From positions 62,001 to 126,000 of the forward strand of contig NZ_PDBX01000002.1 of assembly GCF_002564105.1 (NCBI RefSeq): a DNA stretch of 64,000 bases, read 5' to 3'. A program made the translations under genes and the position numbers. The notes under the pieces were generated by a model. It ran no database searches. It had not been told where the DNA came from and saw only the letters and a program-made list of their open reading frames with translations. Positions 36,124-44,394 of the stretch are shown piece by piece (the first letter of the stretch is position 1; every line of letters begins with the position of its first letter). This stretch comes from Collimonas sp. PA-H2. Its GTDB lineage: Bacteria > Pseudomonadota > Gammaproteobacteria > Burkholderiales > Burkholderiaceae_D.

Positions 36124-36387
36124 ATGTATATCGTCGCCATCGCATGGATCTACGTCGTCTTCATGATGGCAATAACGGAAGCTAACGCAGTCGCCGGTGT
36201 AATGACATTTTTGCTGTACGGTGTTTTTCCTTTGACAATTGTTTTATACCTGATGGGCACGCCGCAGCGCAAGAGAAATCGACAGCGAGCTGAAAACTCT
36301 GCCAGGTTGGCGGCGCAAGAAAAAGCCGCGGAAGCCGCTGCCAAAGCGGCTCAGCAGCCAGCTCCGGCAGAAAAAGCAAAGCCGTAA
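36124..36387 (+). CDS. Small membrane protein with charged Ala-rich tail
   Basis: An 87-residue protein with two hydrophobic segments (about residues 2-18 and 24-43) and a highly charged, Ala/Lys/Glu-rich cytoplasmic tail ('ENSARLAAQEKAAEAAAKAAQQPAPAEKAKP'). GGAAACA precedes the ATG. It is divergent from phaC with only 68 bp between starts and converges on pgeF, 1 bp from its stop codon. Similar small proteins occur next to phaC in related genera; the function is unknown. Confidence 0.75.
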   Translation: MYIVAIAWIYVVFMMAITEANAVAGVMTFLLYGVFPLTIVLYLMGTPQRKRNRQRAENSARLAAQEKAAEAAAKAAQQPAPAEKAKP

Positions 36388-36388
36388 C

Positions 36389-37174
36389 TTATTTCAGCCA
36401 GATCAGCGACGCCATGCGTCCGGTGACCCGGTCCCTGCGATAAGAATAACAATTCCGGTCATTCACGGTGCACAAACCACCGCCGTAAACCTGTGCCACG
36501 CCTGCCTGTTTCAATGCAATTCGCGCAAGCTGGTAGATATCCGCCAGGTATTTTCCCGGCCGCTGCGCAATGGCTACGAAACATGCCTGGATTTGCGCCA
36601 CGCGACTTGCAGCATCGGCATCGCCAGGCTGCACCGCATCGACAAACGCCTGCAGCACATCGGCGCCGACTTCGAAACTGTCAGGGCCGATAGCCGCGCC
36701 CAGCCAGGCCACGATAGGTCCGGCGCCGGCAGCCCGCATGCGCGCCGCCGTATTCTGCAGCACCCCGCCCTGCAAGCCCCTCCAACCGGCATGCGCGGCG
36801 CCGACCACGCGCCCGTTCACATCGGCAAACAAGACCGGCAGGCAATCAGCCGTCTGGATTGCGCAAACCACTCCCGGACGCGTGGCAATCGCGGCATCCG
36901 CTTCCATCACGGCGCCATCGGCCGTGCCAGCATCCACCACATCGTGGCCATGCACTTGCGTCAGCCAGAGCGGCGACGCCGGCAGCAAGACATCCAGCAG
37001 CGCTCGGTTGTGCGCCACCGCCTGCGGCGCATCCTCGACATGCGCGCCAAGGTTCAGGCCGCCGCCGCCGTTGCCGTCGTCATAAGGCCCCTGGCTGACG
37101 CCGCCGCTGCGTAAAGTGGCGAAAGCGCCGATGTTGCCCGGCACGCCCGTCCAGTTCGGAATAATCAGTTGCAT
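36389..37174 (-). CDS. pgeF: Purine nucleoside phosphorylase / peptidoglycan editing factor PgeF (YfiH)
   Basis: A 261-residue zinc enzyme of the multicopper-polyphenol-oxidase-like (DUF152) family. The metal and substrate ligands are in 'LTQVHGHDVVDAG', 'AIQTADCLPVLFADVNG' (Cys) and 'GAAHAGWRGLQGGV' (His). YfiH proteins cleave purine nucleosides and also affect peptidoglycan composition. The length is usual. It lies 79 bp downstream of rluD, the standard neighbour in proteobacteria, and is probably co-transcribed with it. Confidence 0.95.
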   Translation of the reverse strand: MQLIIPNWTGVPGNIGAFATLRSGGVSQGPYDDGNGGGGLNLGAHVEDAPQAVAHNRALLDVLLPASPLWLTQVHGHDVVDAGTADGAVMEADAAIATRPGVVCAIQTADCLPVLFADVNGRVVGAAHAGWRGLQGGVLQNTAARMRAAGAGPIVAWLGAAIGPDSFEVGADVLQAFVDAVQPGDADAASRVAQIQACFVAIAQRPGKYLADIYQLARIALKQAGVAQVYGGGLCTVNDRNCYSYRRDRVTGRMASLIWLK

Positions 37175-37253
37175 CTGCTTAGCATTCCCAGCTTTTCATT
37201 TTGCTCATAAAAAAAACAGCCGCCAACAGCGACTGCTTTCTCCCACAAACCTG

Positions 37254-38309
37254 CTATTCCGGCACGCTCATGCCGGCCCGGGTCAGCAGCTCGGCGAAAT
37301 CCTGCGGCAACGGCGCAAACCATTCGCAAGGCTTGCCGGTAGTCGGATGGATCAGTCCCAAGCGCGATGCCTGCAAGGCCTGGCGCGAGAATGCCGGCAT
37401 CAGATGTTGCTTGCCGTACAAGGCGTCGCCGACCAGGGAAAAGCCGAGCGATTGCATATGTACGCGGATCTGGTGGGTGCGCCCGGTTTCCAGGCGACAA
37501 CCCATCAGGCTGACCGGACGCCGCTCCAGCAAGCCGGTTCCCAGGCGCTGGTAATGCGTGATGGCCGGCTTGGCGATCAGGCTGTCCGACACCGCCATCT
37601 TGATGCGGTCGCGCGGATGGCGCGCCATCGGGCTGTCGACCGTGCCGTTCAGCTGCGGCGTGCCCCACACCAGCGCCAGGTACTGGCGCTTGACGGTACG
37701 CGCCTGCAGCTGGCGCACCAGGTCGGTCTGGGCTTCCAGCGTCTTGGCGACCACCATCAGGCCGCTGGTGTCCTTGTCCAGGCGATGCACGATGCCGGCG
37801 CGCGGCACCCCGGCCAGTACCGGCCAGCGGAACAGCAGGCCGTTGAGCAAGGTGCCCGACCAGTTGCCGGCGGCCGGATGGACCACCAGGCCGGCCGGCT
37901 TGTCGATCACGATGATGGCCGCGTCTTCATAGACTACGTTCAGCGGCATGTCTTCCGGCGTGAAGGCCTGCTCGTCCGGCGCAGGCTGCGGCAGCACCAC
38001 CACGGTTTCGTCGCCGTAGGTGGTCATCTTGGTGGTGGTCGCAACCTTGCCGTCCACCGTAACGTGGCCGGCTTCTATCCACTGCTGGATGCGGCTGCGC
38101 GAAAACTGGGGCACCAGGCTCGAAACCACCTTATCCAGGCGCGTTCCGCACACATCAGGCGTTAATTGCAATACTATCGGCGCGCTGGCCGTAGCGGCGT
38201 CGCCGTCGTCGACGCCTTCATCGAGATCTTCAATATTGGCCTCTAAATCAGCTTCCGGCAGAATTTCAGCCAAATTTGGCTTGGTAAATGACATCAGAGG
38301 AAGTCCCAT
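37254..38309 (-). CDS. rluD: 23S rRNA pseudouridine synthase RluD
   Basis: A 351-residue RluD, which makes pseudouridines in helix 69 of 23S rRNA (U1911, U1915, U1917 in E. coli). The acidic N-terminal extension (about residues 10-45) is followed by an S4 domain ('GTRLDKVVSSLVPQFSRSRIQQWIEAGHVTVDG') and the catalytic domain with D178 in 'GIVHRLDKDTSGLMVVAKT'; 'LETGRTHQIRVH' is the second hallmark. The start is 38309 or 38294; neither has a strong ribosome site. It is divergent from bamD, a widespread pairing. Confidence 0.96.
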   Translation of the reverse strand: MGLPLMSFTKPNLAEILPEADLEANIEDLDEGVDDGDAATASAPIVLQLTPDVCGTRLDKVVSSLVPQFSRSRIQQWIEAGHVTVDGKVATTTKMTTYGDETVVVLPQPAPDEQAFTPEDMPLNVVYEDAAIIVIDKPAGLVVHPAAGNWSGTLLNGLLFRWPVLAGVPRAGIVHRLDKDTSGLMVVAKTLEAQTDLVRQLQARTVKRQYLALVWGTPQLNGTVDSPMARHPRDRIKMAVSDSLIAKPAITHYQRLGTGLLERRPVSLMGCRLETGRTHQIRVHMQSLGFSLVGDALYGKQHLMPAFSRQALQASRLGLIHPTTGKPCEWFAPLPQDFAELLTRAGMSVPE

Positions 38310-38389
38310 CGGCTATAATCGATCAATCGTTAAAGTAATTACCCAAACACAGTAACTACAGGTAAACATACGCAATCTTGCAAAAAACT

Positions 38390-39205
38390 ATGCAAAAAAG
38401 ACTCTTAAAACTAGCTGCAGCGGCATTCGTTCTATCCTTATCTGCGTGTGGCTTGCTGCCAGACAAAGTCGATGAAACCGCAAACTGGTCCGCCCCCCGA
38501 TTATACTCGGAGGCCAAGGATGAAATGAACAGCGGTGGCTACGATAAGGCAATTAAGTACTTCGAAAAGCTGGAATCGCGTTATCCGTTCGGCACCTATG
38601 CGCAACAGGCGCAGATGGATATTGCCTATGCCCACTATCGCCAGGGCGAACAGCCTGAAGCGCTGGCTGCGATCGACCGCTTCATCAAGCTGCATCCGAA
38701 TCACCCTAACGTCGACTATATGTACTACCTGCGCGGCCTGGTGAACTTCAACGACAAGGTCAGCATTTTCGACTTCCTGTCGAGCGAAGACGCCACCGAA
38801 CGCGATCCGAAAGCCGCACGCGATGCATTCGATGCATTCAAGCAAGTTGTGGTGCGCTTCCCGAACAGCACTTATGCGCCGGACTCCATGGACCGCATGA
38901 AGTACCTGGTGAATGCGCTGGCGCAGTATGACGTCCACGTCGCCGGCTACTACTACCGCCGCGGCGCCTATGTTGCTTCCGTCAATCGCGCCCAAAGCGC
39001 AATCTCGGAATACCGTGACGCGCCCGCAGTGGAAGAAGCGCTGCACATCATGGTGCAATCGTATGACGCCCTGGGGATGCCCCAGTTGCGCGACGACTCC
39101 GAGCGCGTGCTGAAGAAGACCTACCCTAACAGCATCTATGTGGGCGGCACCGGTACCGATAGCAAAAAGGTAGCGGCCAAGGCCCCTTGGTGGAAGTTCT
39201 GGTAA
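38390..39205 (+). CDS. bamD: Outer-membrane assembly lipoprotein BamD
   Basis: A 271-residue lipoprotein of the Bam complex that folds beta-barrel proteins into the outer membrane. The lipobox is LSAC with the lipidated cysteine at about residue 20; five TPR-like helical hairpins follow, e.g. 'AKDEMNSGGYDKAIKYFEKLESRYPFGTYAQQAQMDIAYAHYRQGE'. I choose the ATG at 38390 over a TTG at 38378. Its terminator was GCCCCGCAC/TGCGGGGC before a palindromic element inserted there. Confidence 0.97.
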   Translation: MQKRLLKLAAAAFVLSLSACGLLPDKVDETANWSAPRLYSEAKDEMNSGGYDKAIKYFEKLESRYPFGTYAQQAQMDIAYAHYRQGEQPEALAAIDRFIKLHPNHPNVDYMYYLRGLVNFNDKVSIFDFLSSEDATERDPKAARDAFDAFKQVVVRFPNSTYAPDSMDRMKYLVNALAQYDVHVAGYYYRRGAYVASVNRAQSAISEYRDAPAVEEALHIMVQSYDALGMPQLRDDSERVLKKTYPNSIYVGGTGTDSKKVAAKAPWWKFW

Positions 39206-39249
39206 TCCGGCGGAAAATATCCTGCCTCAAAAAAAGCCCCGCACTGCGG

Positions 39250-39440
39250 TAATGCCGTTCAGTTAAGACTGAACGGCATTTTTATTTGCGGAATTCGTAG
39301 GGTGGGCACTCCGTGCCCACGCGGACCGGCCGGGGCGCGTAGCCGGGGCACGAATGGCAGGGACACGAATATCCACGATACTGCGTGGGCACGGAGTGCC
39401 CACCCTACACCGTGTCGTTCTGCCCTAACTGAACGGCATT
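39250..39440. mobile_element. Palindromic element, single-core copy, inserted in the bamD terminator
   Basis: A 191-bp non-coding element bounded by TAATGCCGTTCAGTTA at the left and TAACTGAACGGCATT at the right. Its order equals that of the copy near 29 kb: end hairpin (13-bp stem) with T-run (39251-39285), then one core (39297-39408) whose two hairpin arms are inverted to each other. It is flanked by exact 13-bp direct repeats CCCCGCACTGCGG (39237-39249 and 39441-39453). Deleting the element and one repeat restores the uninterrupted terminator A7-GCCCCGCAC-TGCGGGGC-T6. It lies between convergent bamD and the glycosyltransferase gene. Confidence 0.82.
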
Positions 39441-39462
39441 CCCCGCACTGCGGGGCTTTTTT
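39441..39462 (+). terminator. Terminator retained at the right edge of the element
   Basis: CCCCGCA/TGCGGGG stem followed by GC and T6. Because the target was duplicated, this right-hand copy still folds; it can end plus-strand transcription from bamD. Confidence 0.8.
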
Positions 39463-39467
39463 CATGG

Positions 39468-40526
39468 CTACAGACCGGACGCCGGCCGCGACTGGCTGGT
39501 CAGCAGTTTCTTGGGGCGTACCTTGACGCCCTGGATCTGATGCAGGTGCTGCTGGAACTGCAGGGTCGCCGTTTCCCACGAGTACTCAAGTGCGTGCCGC
39601 CGCACCTCGCGGCGGTCGAGGCTGAGCGCCATCAGGCAAGCCGAGGTCAGATCGTGGTCCAGTATCCCCGAACGGCCGTGCGCCACCACGTCCACCGGGC
39701 CCGGCACCGGATAGGCAGCGACCGGCACCCCGCAGGCCATGGCTTCCACCATGACCAGGCCGAAGGTATCGGTATGGCTAGGGAAGACCATGACGTCGGC
39801 GCAGTTGTAGTAGGAGGTCAGCTCGTGGTGCGCCTTGGCGCCCAGGAATTGCACCTGCGGATAGCGTTGCTGCAGTTCTTCGCGCAGCGGGCCGTCGCCG
39901 ATTACCCATTTGGTGCCGGGCAAATCGACCTGCAGGAAGGATTCGATATTCTTTTCCACCGCGACCCGGCCGACATACAGATACAGCGGGCGGACGATGC
40001 AGGCGTGATCCTCATCGACTGGCTTGAAGCGCTCGGTATCTACGCCCCTGCCCCACAACACCAGATGGCGGAAACCGCGCTGTTCCAGTTCCCGCATCAC
40101 ATGCGGGGTCGGCACCATGACAGCCTTGGAAGGGCCGTGGAACCAGCGCAGCCAGCGATAAGTGACCGCCTTGGGCAGCATGGAACGCGCGCTCAGGTAT
40201 TCCGGAAAACGGGTGTGATAAGCGGTGGTGAAGCCTATGCCCTGGCGCAGGCAGAAGCGGCGCGCCGCCAGCCCCATCGGACCTTCCGTTGAGATATGGA
40301 TGCAATCAGGAGCAAACGCCTTCAGGCTGGCGGCGACCCTGGCATACGGCTTGTAGGCCAGGCGGATTTCCGGGTAAGTGGGACAGGCAAAGGTCTGGCA
40401 ATCGTCCGGACTGAGCAGCAATACTTCATGGCCATTGTTGCGCAGGCCGGCGCTGGTGGCACGCAGCGTGTTGACCACGCCGTTGATCTGGGTCTGGGCG
40501 GCGTCCGTTACGATGGCAATTCGCAT
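39468..40526 (-). CDS. GT4-family glycosyltransferase
   Basis: A 352-residue GT-B fold retaining glycosyltransferase. The start MRIAIVTDAAQTQINGVVNT is typical of the MgtA/alpha-mannosyltransferase branch; the donor-binding site includes 'YVGRVAVEKNIESFL' and the E-x7-E-like 'FPSHTDTFGLVMVEAMACGVPVAAYPV'. The start at 40526 overlaps the upstream phosphatase gene by 19 nt; a longer frame to 40658 is read-through. Last of three overlapping genes with the OlsB-like acyltransferase and LpxH-like phosphatase. It probably glycosylates a membrane lipid; the acceptor is inferred from context. Confidence 0.85.
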   Translation of the reverse strand: MRIAIVTDAAQTQINGVVNTLRATSAGLRNNGHEVLLLSPDDCQTFACPTYPEIRLAYKPYARVAASLKAFAPDCIHISTEGPMGLAARRFCLRQGIGFTTAYHTRFPEYLSARSMLPKAVTYRWLRWFHGPSKAVMVPTPHVMRELEQRGFRHLVLWGRGVDTERFKPVDEDHACIVRPLYLYVGRVAVEKNIESFLQVDLPGTKWVIGDGPLREELQQRYPQVQFLGAKAHHELTSYYNCADVMVFPSHTDTFGLVMVEAMACGVPVAAYPVPGPVDVVAHGRSGILDHDLTSACLMALSLDRREVRRHALEYSWETATLQFQQHLHQIQGVKVRPKKLLTSQSRPASGL

Positions 40527-41389
40527 AAGTCTCTGATCTGGTTGCTGGAAACTGCCTTTTTCTGCTGCATGATTTCCTGCCAGGTGACCAGTCGCAGTTC
40601 GCCGCTGGCCTCTTCCACCAGCGCCGACAGGCTCTCCACCCAATCGCCGTCGTTGCAATAGGTGATGCCGTCGATGTCGCGGATTTCCGGCTTGTGGATA
40701 TGGCCGCAGATGACGCCGTCCAGTCCCTTCTTTTTCGCCTCGGCAGCCAATGCATCTTCAAACGAAGAGATGTAGTTGACGGCGTTTTTCACTTTCAGCT
40801 TGAGGTATTGCGACAGCGACCAGTAAGGCAGGCCGGCGCGCGCGCGCCAGCCGTTGAACCACTGGTTGAATTTCAGAATCACGGTGTACAGGCCATCGCC
40901 GACATACGCCAGCCACTTGGCGCAGGCGATGACGCCGTCGAAACGGTCGCCGTGCAGCACCAGCATGCGTTTGCCGTTGGCGGTGGTATGCACCAGCTCG
41001 TCACGGATGCGGATGCCGCCGAAATCGAGATCGACGAACTGGCGCACCGCCTCGTCGTGGTTGCCCGGCACGAAAATCACTTCGGTGCCCTTCTTGGCCT
41101 TTTTCAATACCGTCTGCACCACGTTGTTGTGGACCTGATCCCAGTACCAGCGCCGCTTCAACTGCCAGCCGTCGATGATATCGCCGACCAGATACAGGGT
41201 ATCCGATTCGGTGGCGCGCAAGAATTCCAGCAGGCGAGCAGCCTGGCAGCCAGTGGTGCCCAAATGGACATCAGAAATCCAGATCGTGCGGAAGCGGATC
41301 GGATCGCGCTTCGACGAGGTGGAGGTGGAGCCGGCGCCCGCATTGGCGCCGAACAAAGCCGCTTCCAGAAACTGTTCGCCTGGTTTCAT
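40508..41389 (-). CDS. LpxH-like metallophosphoesterase
   Basis: A 293-residue calcineurin-type phosphoesterase. The metal ligands appear in order: 'WISDVHLG' (D, H), 'YLVGDIIDGW' (D), 'VPGNHDEAV' (N, H), 'LHGDRFDGV' (H) and 'CGHIHKPEI' (GH-x-H). It resembles the UDP-2,3-diacylglucosamine pyrophosphatase branch, but the N-terminal extension (about residues 1-32, Ala/Ser-rich) and operon context suggest a relative rather than the lipid A LpxH itself. Its ATG overlaps the OlsB-like stop (ATGA), and its own 3' end overlaps the glycosyltransferase start. Confidence 0.87.
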   Translation of the reverse strand: MKPGEQFLEAALFGANAGAGSTSTSSKRDPIRFRTIWISDVHLGTTGCQAARLLEFLRATESDTLYLVGDIIDGWQLKRRWYWDQVHNNVVQTVLKKAKKGTEVIFVPGNHDEAVRQFVDLDFGGIRIRDELVHTTANGKRMLVLHGDRFDGVIACAKWLAYVGDGLYTVILKFNQWFNGWRARAGLPYWSLSQYLKLKVKNAVNYISSFEDALAAEAKKKGLDGVICGHIHKPEIRDIDGITYCNDGDWVESLSALVEEASGELRLVTWQEIMQQKKAVSSNQIRDLCELPS

Positions 41390-42153
41390 GTCGTCCTCGC
41401 TTCTTTCAAGTAGTGACGTGCATAGCGGCCGTCCAGTTTCGACAAGGGCAGCAGCAGGAAAAAATCGGCGGAATGGAAATCAGGATCCCAGGCCGGATCG
41501 CCGCAGACCCAGGCGCCGCTGCGCAGATAGCCTTTCAGCAGCGGCGGCATTTGCGCCACGTGGCCGGATTCGCGCTCATAGACTGGGAACGGCACATGCG
41601 GCGTGACCCGGTATTCGGCGGGTGCAAAGCTGTTTTGATCGAGCGCGTGGTACAGCGCCGCGGCATTGTGGCCGCCGTCGGCCAGGCTGACGCTGGCGCA
41701 ACCCATCAGGTAATCGCAGCGCTCGCGCCGCATGAATGCGGCCAGGCCGGCCCACAGCAGCATGATGACGCTGCCGCTGCGGTAGTCGGGGTCGATGCAG
41801 GCGCGTCCGGCTTCGGCGATGCTGCTGCGCAGGTTGTCGAGCCGGCCCAGGTCGAATTCCTGTTCGGAATAATAGCGGCCCATGCGCCGCGCGCCGTGCG
41901 GGCTCATGACGCGATAAGTGCCGACCACGCGCAGCGTCTTGGTGTCGCGTACGATCAGGTGATCGCAGTAAGCGTCGAACTCGTCGCTGTCGAGTCCATC
42001 GGCATTGGCCAGCGCAGACAGGCCCATCGTCTCGATAAAAACCTTGTAGCGCAGGCGCTGCACTTCGCGCACTTCTTCCTGCGTGCTGGCCAGGCTAACC
42101 GTCAACTTGGCTTCACTTGAGCTCGCTGCGCCAGCATTAGTTAGGAGTTGCAT
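41386..42153 (-). CDS. olsB: OlsB-like L-ornithine N-alpha-acyltransferase
   Basis: A 255-residue GNAT-type acyltransferase of the hemolysin/OlsB group, which forms lyso-ornithine lipid from ornithine and 3-hydroxyacyl-ACP. Typical motifs are 'QRLRYKVFIETMG' near residue 31, 'VGTYRVMSP', 'EAGRACIDPDYRSGSVIMLLWAGLAAFM' and the C-terminal 'MPPLLKGYLRSGAWVCGDPAWDPDFHSADFFLLLPLSKLDGRYARHY'. AAAGGA lies 6 nt before the ATG. No OlsA is visible in the window; the second acylation would need a gene elsewhere. First gene of an overlapping three-gene set. Confidence 0.85.
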   Translation of the reverse strand: MQLLTNAGAASSSEAKLTVSLASTQEEVREVQRLRYKVFIETMGLSALANADGLDSDEFDAYCDHLIVRDTKTLRVVGTYRVMSPHGARRMGRYYSEQEFDLGRLDNLRSSIAEAGRACIDPDYRSGSVIMLLWAGLAAFMRRERCDYLMGCASVSLADGGHNAAALYHALDQNSFAPAEYRVTPHVPFPVYERESGHVAQMPPLLKGYLRSGAWVCGDPAWDPDFHSADFFLLLPLSKLDGRYARHYLKEARTT

Positions 42154-42409
42154 TCATCGTCCTTTCAGATTGTGACGATGACAAGCCTAACCACCGATTA
42201 CTTCAAGAAAATGACAAAATTATTTCGGTTTTATGACATAGCAACAGTGACTAAATGGCAATTTTCAAGGCAAAAAAAACACGAAAAACGTGGAAATAAC
42301 CAGAAGGATATTTCATGTTTTTCGTGTTTATTGCGTCCTGAATCAGGACACTGGCAGTTTGCCGAGCCGCGGCGAAAGCCACGGATCTCGCTACCTTGCA
42401 GGCCGCTGT

Positions 42410-42937
42410 TTACTTCTCTTTTTTCGGCCGGCCGGCCTTGACTGGCGGCAGGCTGGCGACTGCCAGCTTCAGGTTTGCCAGGCTCAGGTCACGGATCAGG
42501 GCAACGCCGACGCGCAGCAATTCGCTCTTTTTCACTTCCAGGCCAGCCTTCAGGAAAGTCTTTTTGACGTCGCCCAGCACCTGGTATTCATCGGCCGGCA
42601 TGGTGAAACTGTCGCGCACCAGCTTGGCCTTCTTGACCTTGGCTTTGGCGTCCGGCAAAGCCTTCAGGCTTGGCGCCGGCTTGACGGCCAGCGGCTTGGC
42701 AGCGATCAGCGGCTTCAGCGCGGCTTTCAGTTCCGGCTTGGCTGCTGGCTTCGGCCCCGGCTTGGCCGCCGCTTTCACTGATGGTTTCGCCGCAGGTTTT
42801 GCCGCGGCCTTTATCACGGGCGCCGCCTTCGGGCTGGCCTTGACTGCGGGCCGCGCGGCCGGCTTGGCTTTGGCGGCCGCTCTGACTGCGACTACCGGCT
42901 TTTTAACAGCGCGTTTAACAATTTTACTGGCAACCAT
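42410..42937 (-). CDS. Histone H1-like basic protein with a C-terminal folded domain
   Basis: A 175-residue protein. The first about 100 residues are Ala/Lys/Pro repeats (KPAAKP, KAAAKP units) as in bacterial histone H1-like DNA-binding proteins. The last about 70 residues form an ordered segment, 'KLVRDSFTMPADEYQVLGDVKKTFLKAGLEVKKSELLRVGVALIRDLSLANLKLAVASL', resembling a small helical or ribbon-helix-helix-type domain conserved in Burkholderiales. GGAGAATTGA precedes the ATG. Monocistronic; a nucleoid-associated role is likely but unproven. Confidence 0.8.
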   Translation of the reverse strand: MVASKIVKRAVKKPVVAVRAAAKAKPAARPAVKASPKAAPVIKAAAKPAAKPSVKAAAKPGPKPAAKPELKAALKPLIAAKPLAVKPAPSLKALPDAKAKVKKAKLVRDSFTMPADEYQVLGDVKKTFLKAGLEVKKSELLRVGVALIRDLSLANLKLAVASLPPVKAGRPKKEK

Positions 42938-43132
42938 TCAATTCTCCATTAACAAATCGTATAAATAATATATACAATTCTTTGACCTTCGGCAAGAACA
43001 GCTTTATCGAGCGCTCCATTTCCAGGCCTGCCAATACAACATCAAGACGGCGGCCGACGCCGCAATTTCATCAAGCGGTCATATTAAACAAGGACACTGC
43101 GACTCCTCCGCCACCTTATTTCAATTTTTCTG

Positions 43133-44257
43133 ATGAACTTAAACTTGAAACGCATTTTGTGCAAGTGCCTGGCTGCTTTCTCTTTGTTCCTGCCCTTGCT
43201 GGCGCATGCTGCCGACACCATCGTGGTCGGCCAGGCCATCGACCTGTCCGGTCCGAACGCCGATCTTGGACGGGACTATGTGGCCGGTATAAAAACCTAT
43301 TTTGACGTGCTGAACACCAAAGGCGGCATCAACGGCCGCCGTATCCAGTACCTGGTGCGCGACGACCGCGGCCAGGCCGACCTGGCTGTCAAGGCGGTGG
43401 CCGAGCTGATCGAGCAGGCCCACGTCTCTTATCTGTTCGGCGGCGTCGGCGACGACGTCACCCGCGCGGTGCTGAATTCCGCCGATTTCAAGCGCAGCGG
43501 CCTGACCCTGTACGCGCCGCTGGCCGGCGCCGACTACCTGAAGGACGCCAGGATCCTGTTCTGGCGGCCCAGCTACCAACAGGAAATCCGCCACATATTT
43601 TCCCATTTCGACAAGCTGGGAATCAAGGATATCGGCATCGTCTACCAGGAATCGGCCGCCAGCGCCGATGCCTATCAGCGCCTGCTGGAGCAGATGAAGG
43701 AAAGCGGCCTCAAGCTCAGCGGCACCGTCCACCTGAGCAAGGATGCGAAACAGATCAGCAAGGAAACCGCCGCCCTGGCGGCAGCCAAGCCGGGCTTCGT
43801 GATCATGGTGGCCGACACCGTCAACGCCGGCGTGTTCCTGAAAGAATTCCGCAAGCTGGCGCCGCAAACTTTTGTGGCAGGCTCTTCCCTCACCAACCTG
43901 ACCACCCTGCGCCAGCTGGCTGGCGGCAAAGCCGTGGAATGGACGGTGTTTTCGCAAGTGGTGCCAAATCCCGGCATCGGCAGTTCGCCTATCCAGCTGG
44001 AACACCTCAACATGATGCGCAAATACCGCGATGAACCGGTGTCAGCCCTGACGCTGGAAGGCTTTGCCGCGGCCAAGACCTGGATCCGCCTGTTGCAGCT
44101 GGGCGCCAAGCGCGCGGCCGGCCAGCCTGAATACATCATTCCCGGCGGCGGCTTTGATATCGGCGGCTATATGATGGGCGAAACCGCCAGCAGCAACCAT
44201 CTATCCAATTATGTCGATATTGCGCTGTTCAACAAGGCTAGCGGGCTGACCTACTAA
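43133..44257 (+). CDS. Orphan Liv-type periplasmic binding protein
   Basis: A 374-residue type I periplasmic binding protein (Peripla_BP_6). A signal peptide (about residues 1-26, ending AHAA) leads to 'DTIVVGQAIDLSGPNADLGRDYVAGIKTYFDVLNTKGGINGRRIQYLVRDDRGQAD', the standard start of the family. It stands alone with no permease, ATPase or two-component genes, unlike livK near 6 kb. It could feed another transporter or act as a sensor subunit. Confidence 0.87.
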   Translation: MNLNLKRILCKCLAAFSLFLPLLAHAADTIVVGQAIDLSGPNADLGRDYVAGIKTYFDVLNTKGGINGRRIQYLVRDDRGQADLAVKAVAELIEQAHVSYLFGGVGDDVTRAVLNSADFKRSGLTLYAPLAGADYLKDARILFWRPSYQQEIRHIFSHFDKLGIKDIGIVYQESAASADAYQRLLEQMKESGLKLSGTVHLSKDAKQISKETAALAAAKPGFVIMVADTVNAGVFLKEFRKLAPQTFVAGSSLTNLTTLRQLAGGKAVEWTVFSQVVPNPGIGSSPIQLEHLNMMRKYRDEPVSALTLEGFAAAKTWIRLLQLGAKRAAGQPEYIIPGGGFDIGGYMMGETASSNHLSNYVDIALFNKASGLTY

Positions 44258-44276
44258 GAACGCTTTACCTCATGCG

Positions 44277-44394
44277 TAGCGAGGACACTTCGTGCCCACG
44301 CGGGAATTCACTTCATCTACTAGTTATTTTGATGCTGCACGGGTCCGTACTCCGCCTATAGCGGTTACGCGCGGGCACGGGGTGCCCGCCCTAC
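44277..44394. repeat. Decayed core of the palindromic element
   Basis: Left arm GTAGCGAGGACACTTCGTGC... and right arm ...CACGGGGTGCCCGCCCTAC correspond to the core arms at 29018-29129 and 39297-39408, with several substitutions, and the spacing is about the same (118 bp). I see no TAATGCC ends or flanking repeats. It lies between convergent genes, and its right arm (CTAC) supplies the ppx stop codon. Confidence 0.65.

Noticed and set aside
42421-42900. Possible direct-repeat array
   Set aside because: Repeats are Ala/Lys/Pro codons of the H1-like gene, not a CRISPR; no spacers of uniform length. No CRISPR array seen in the window.
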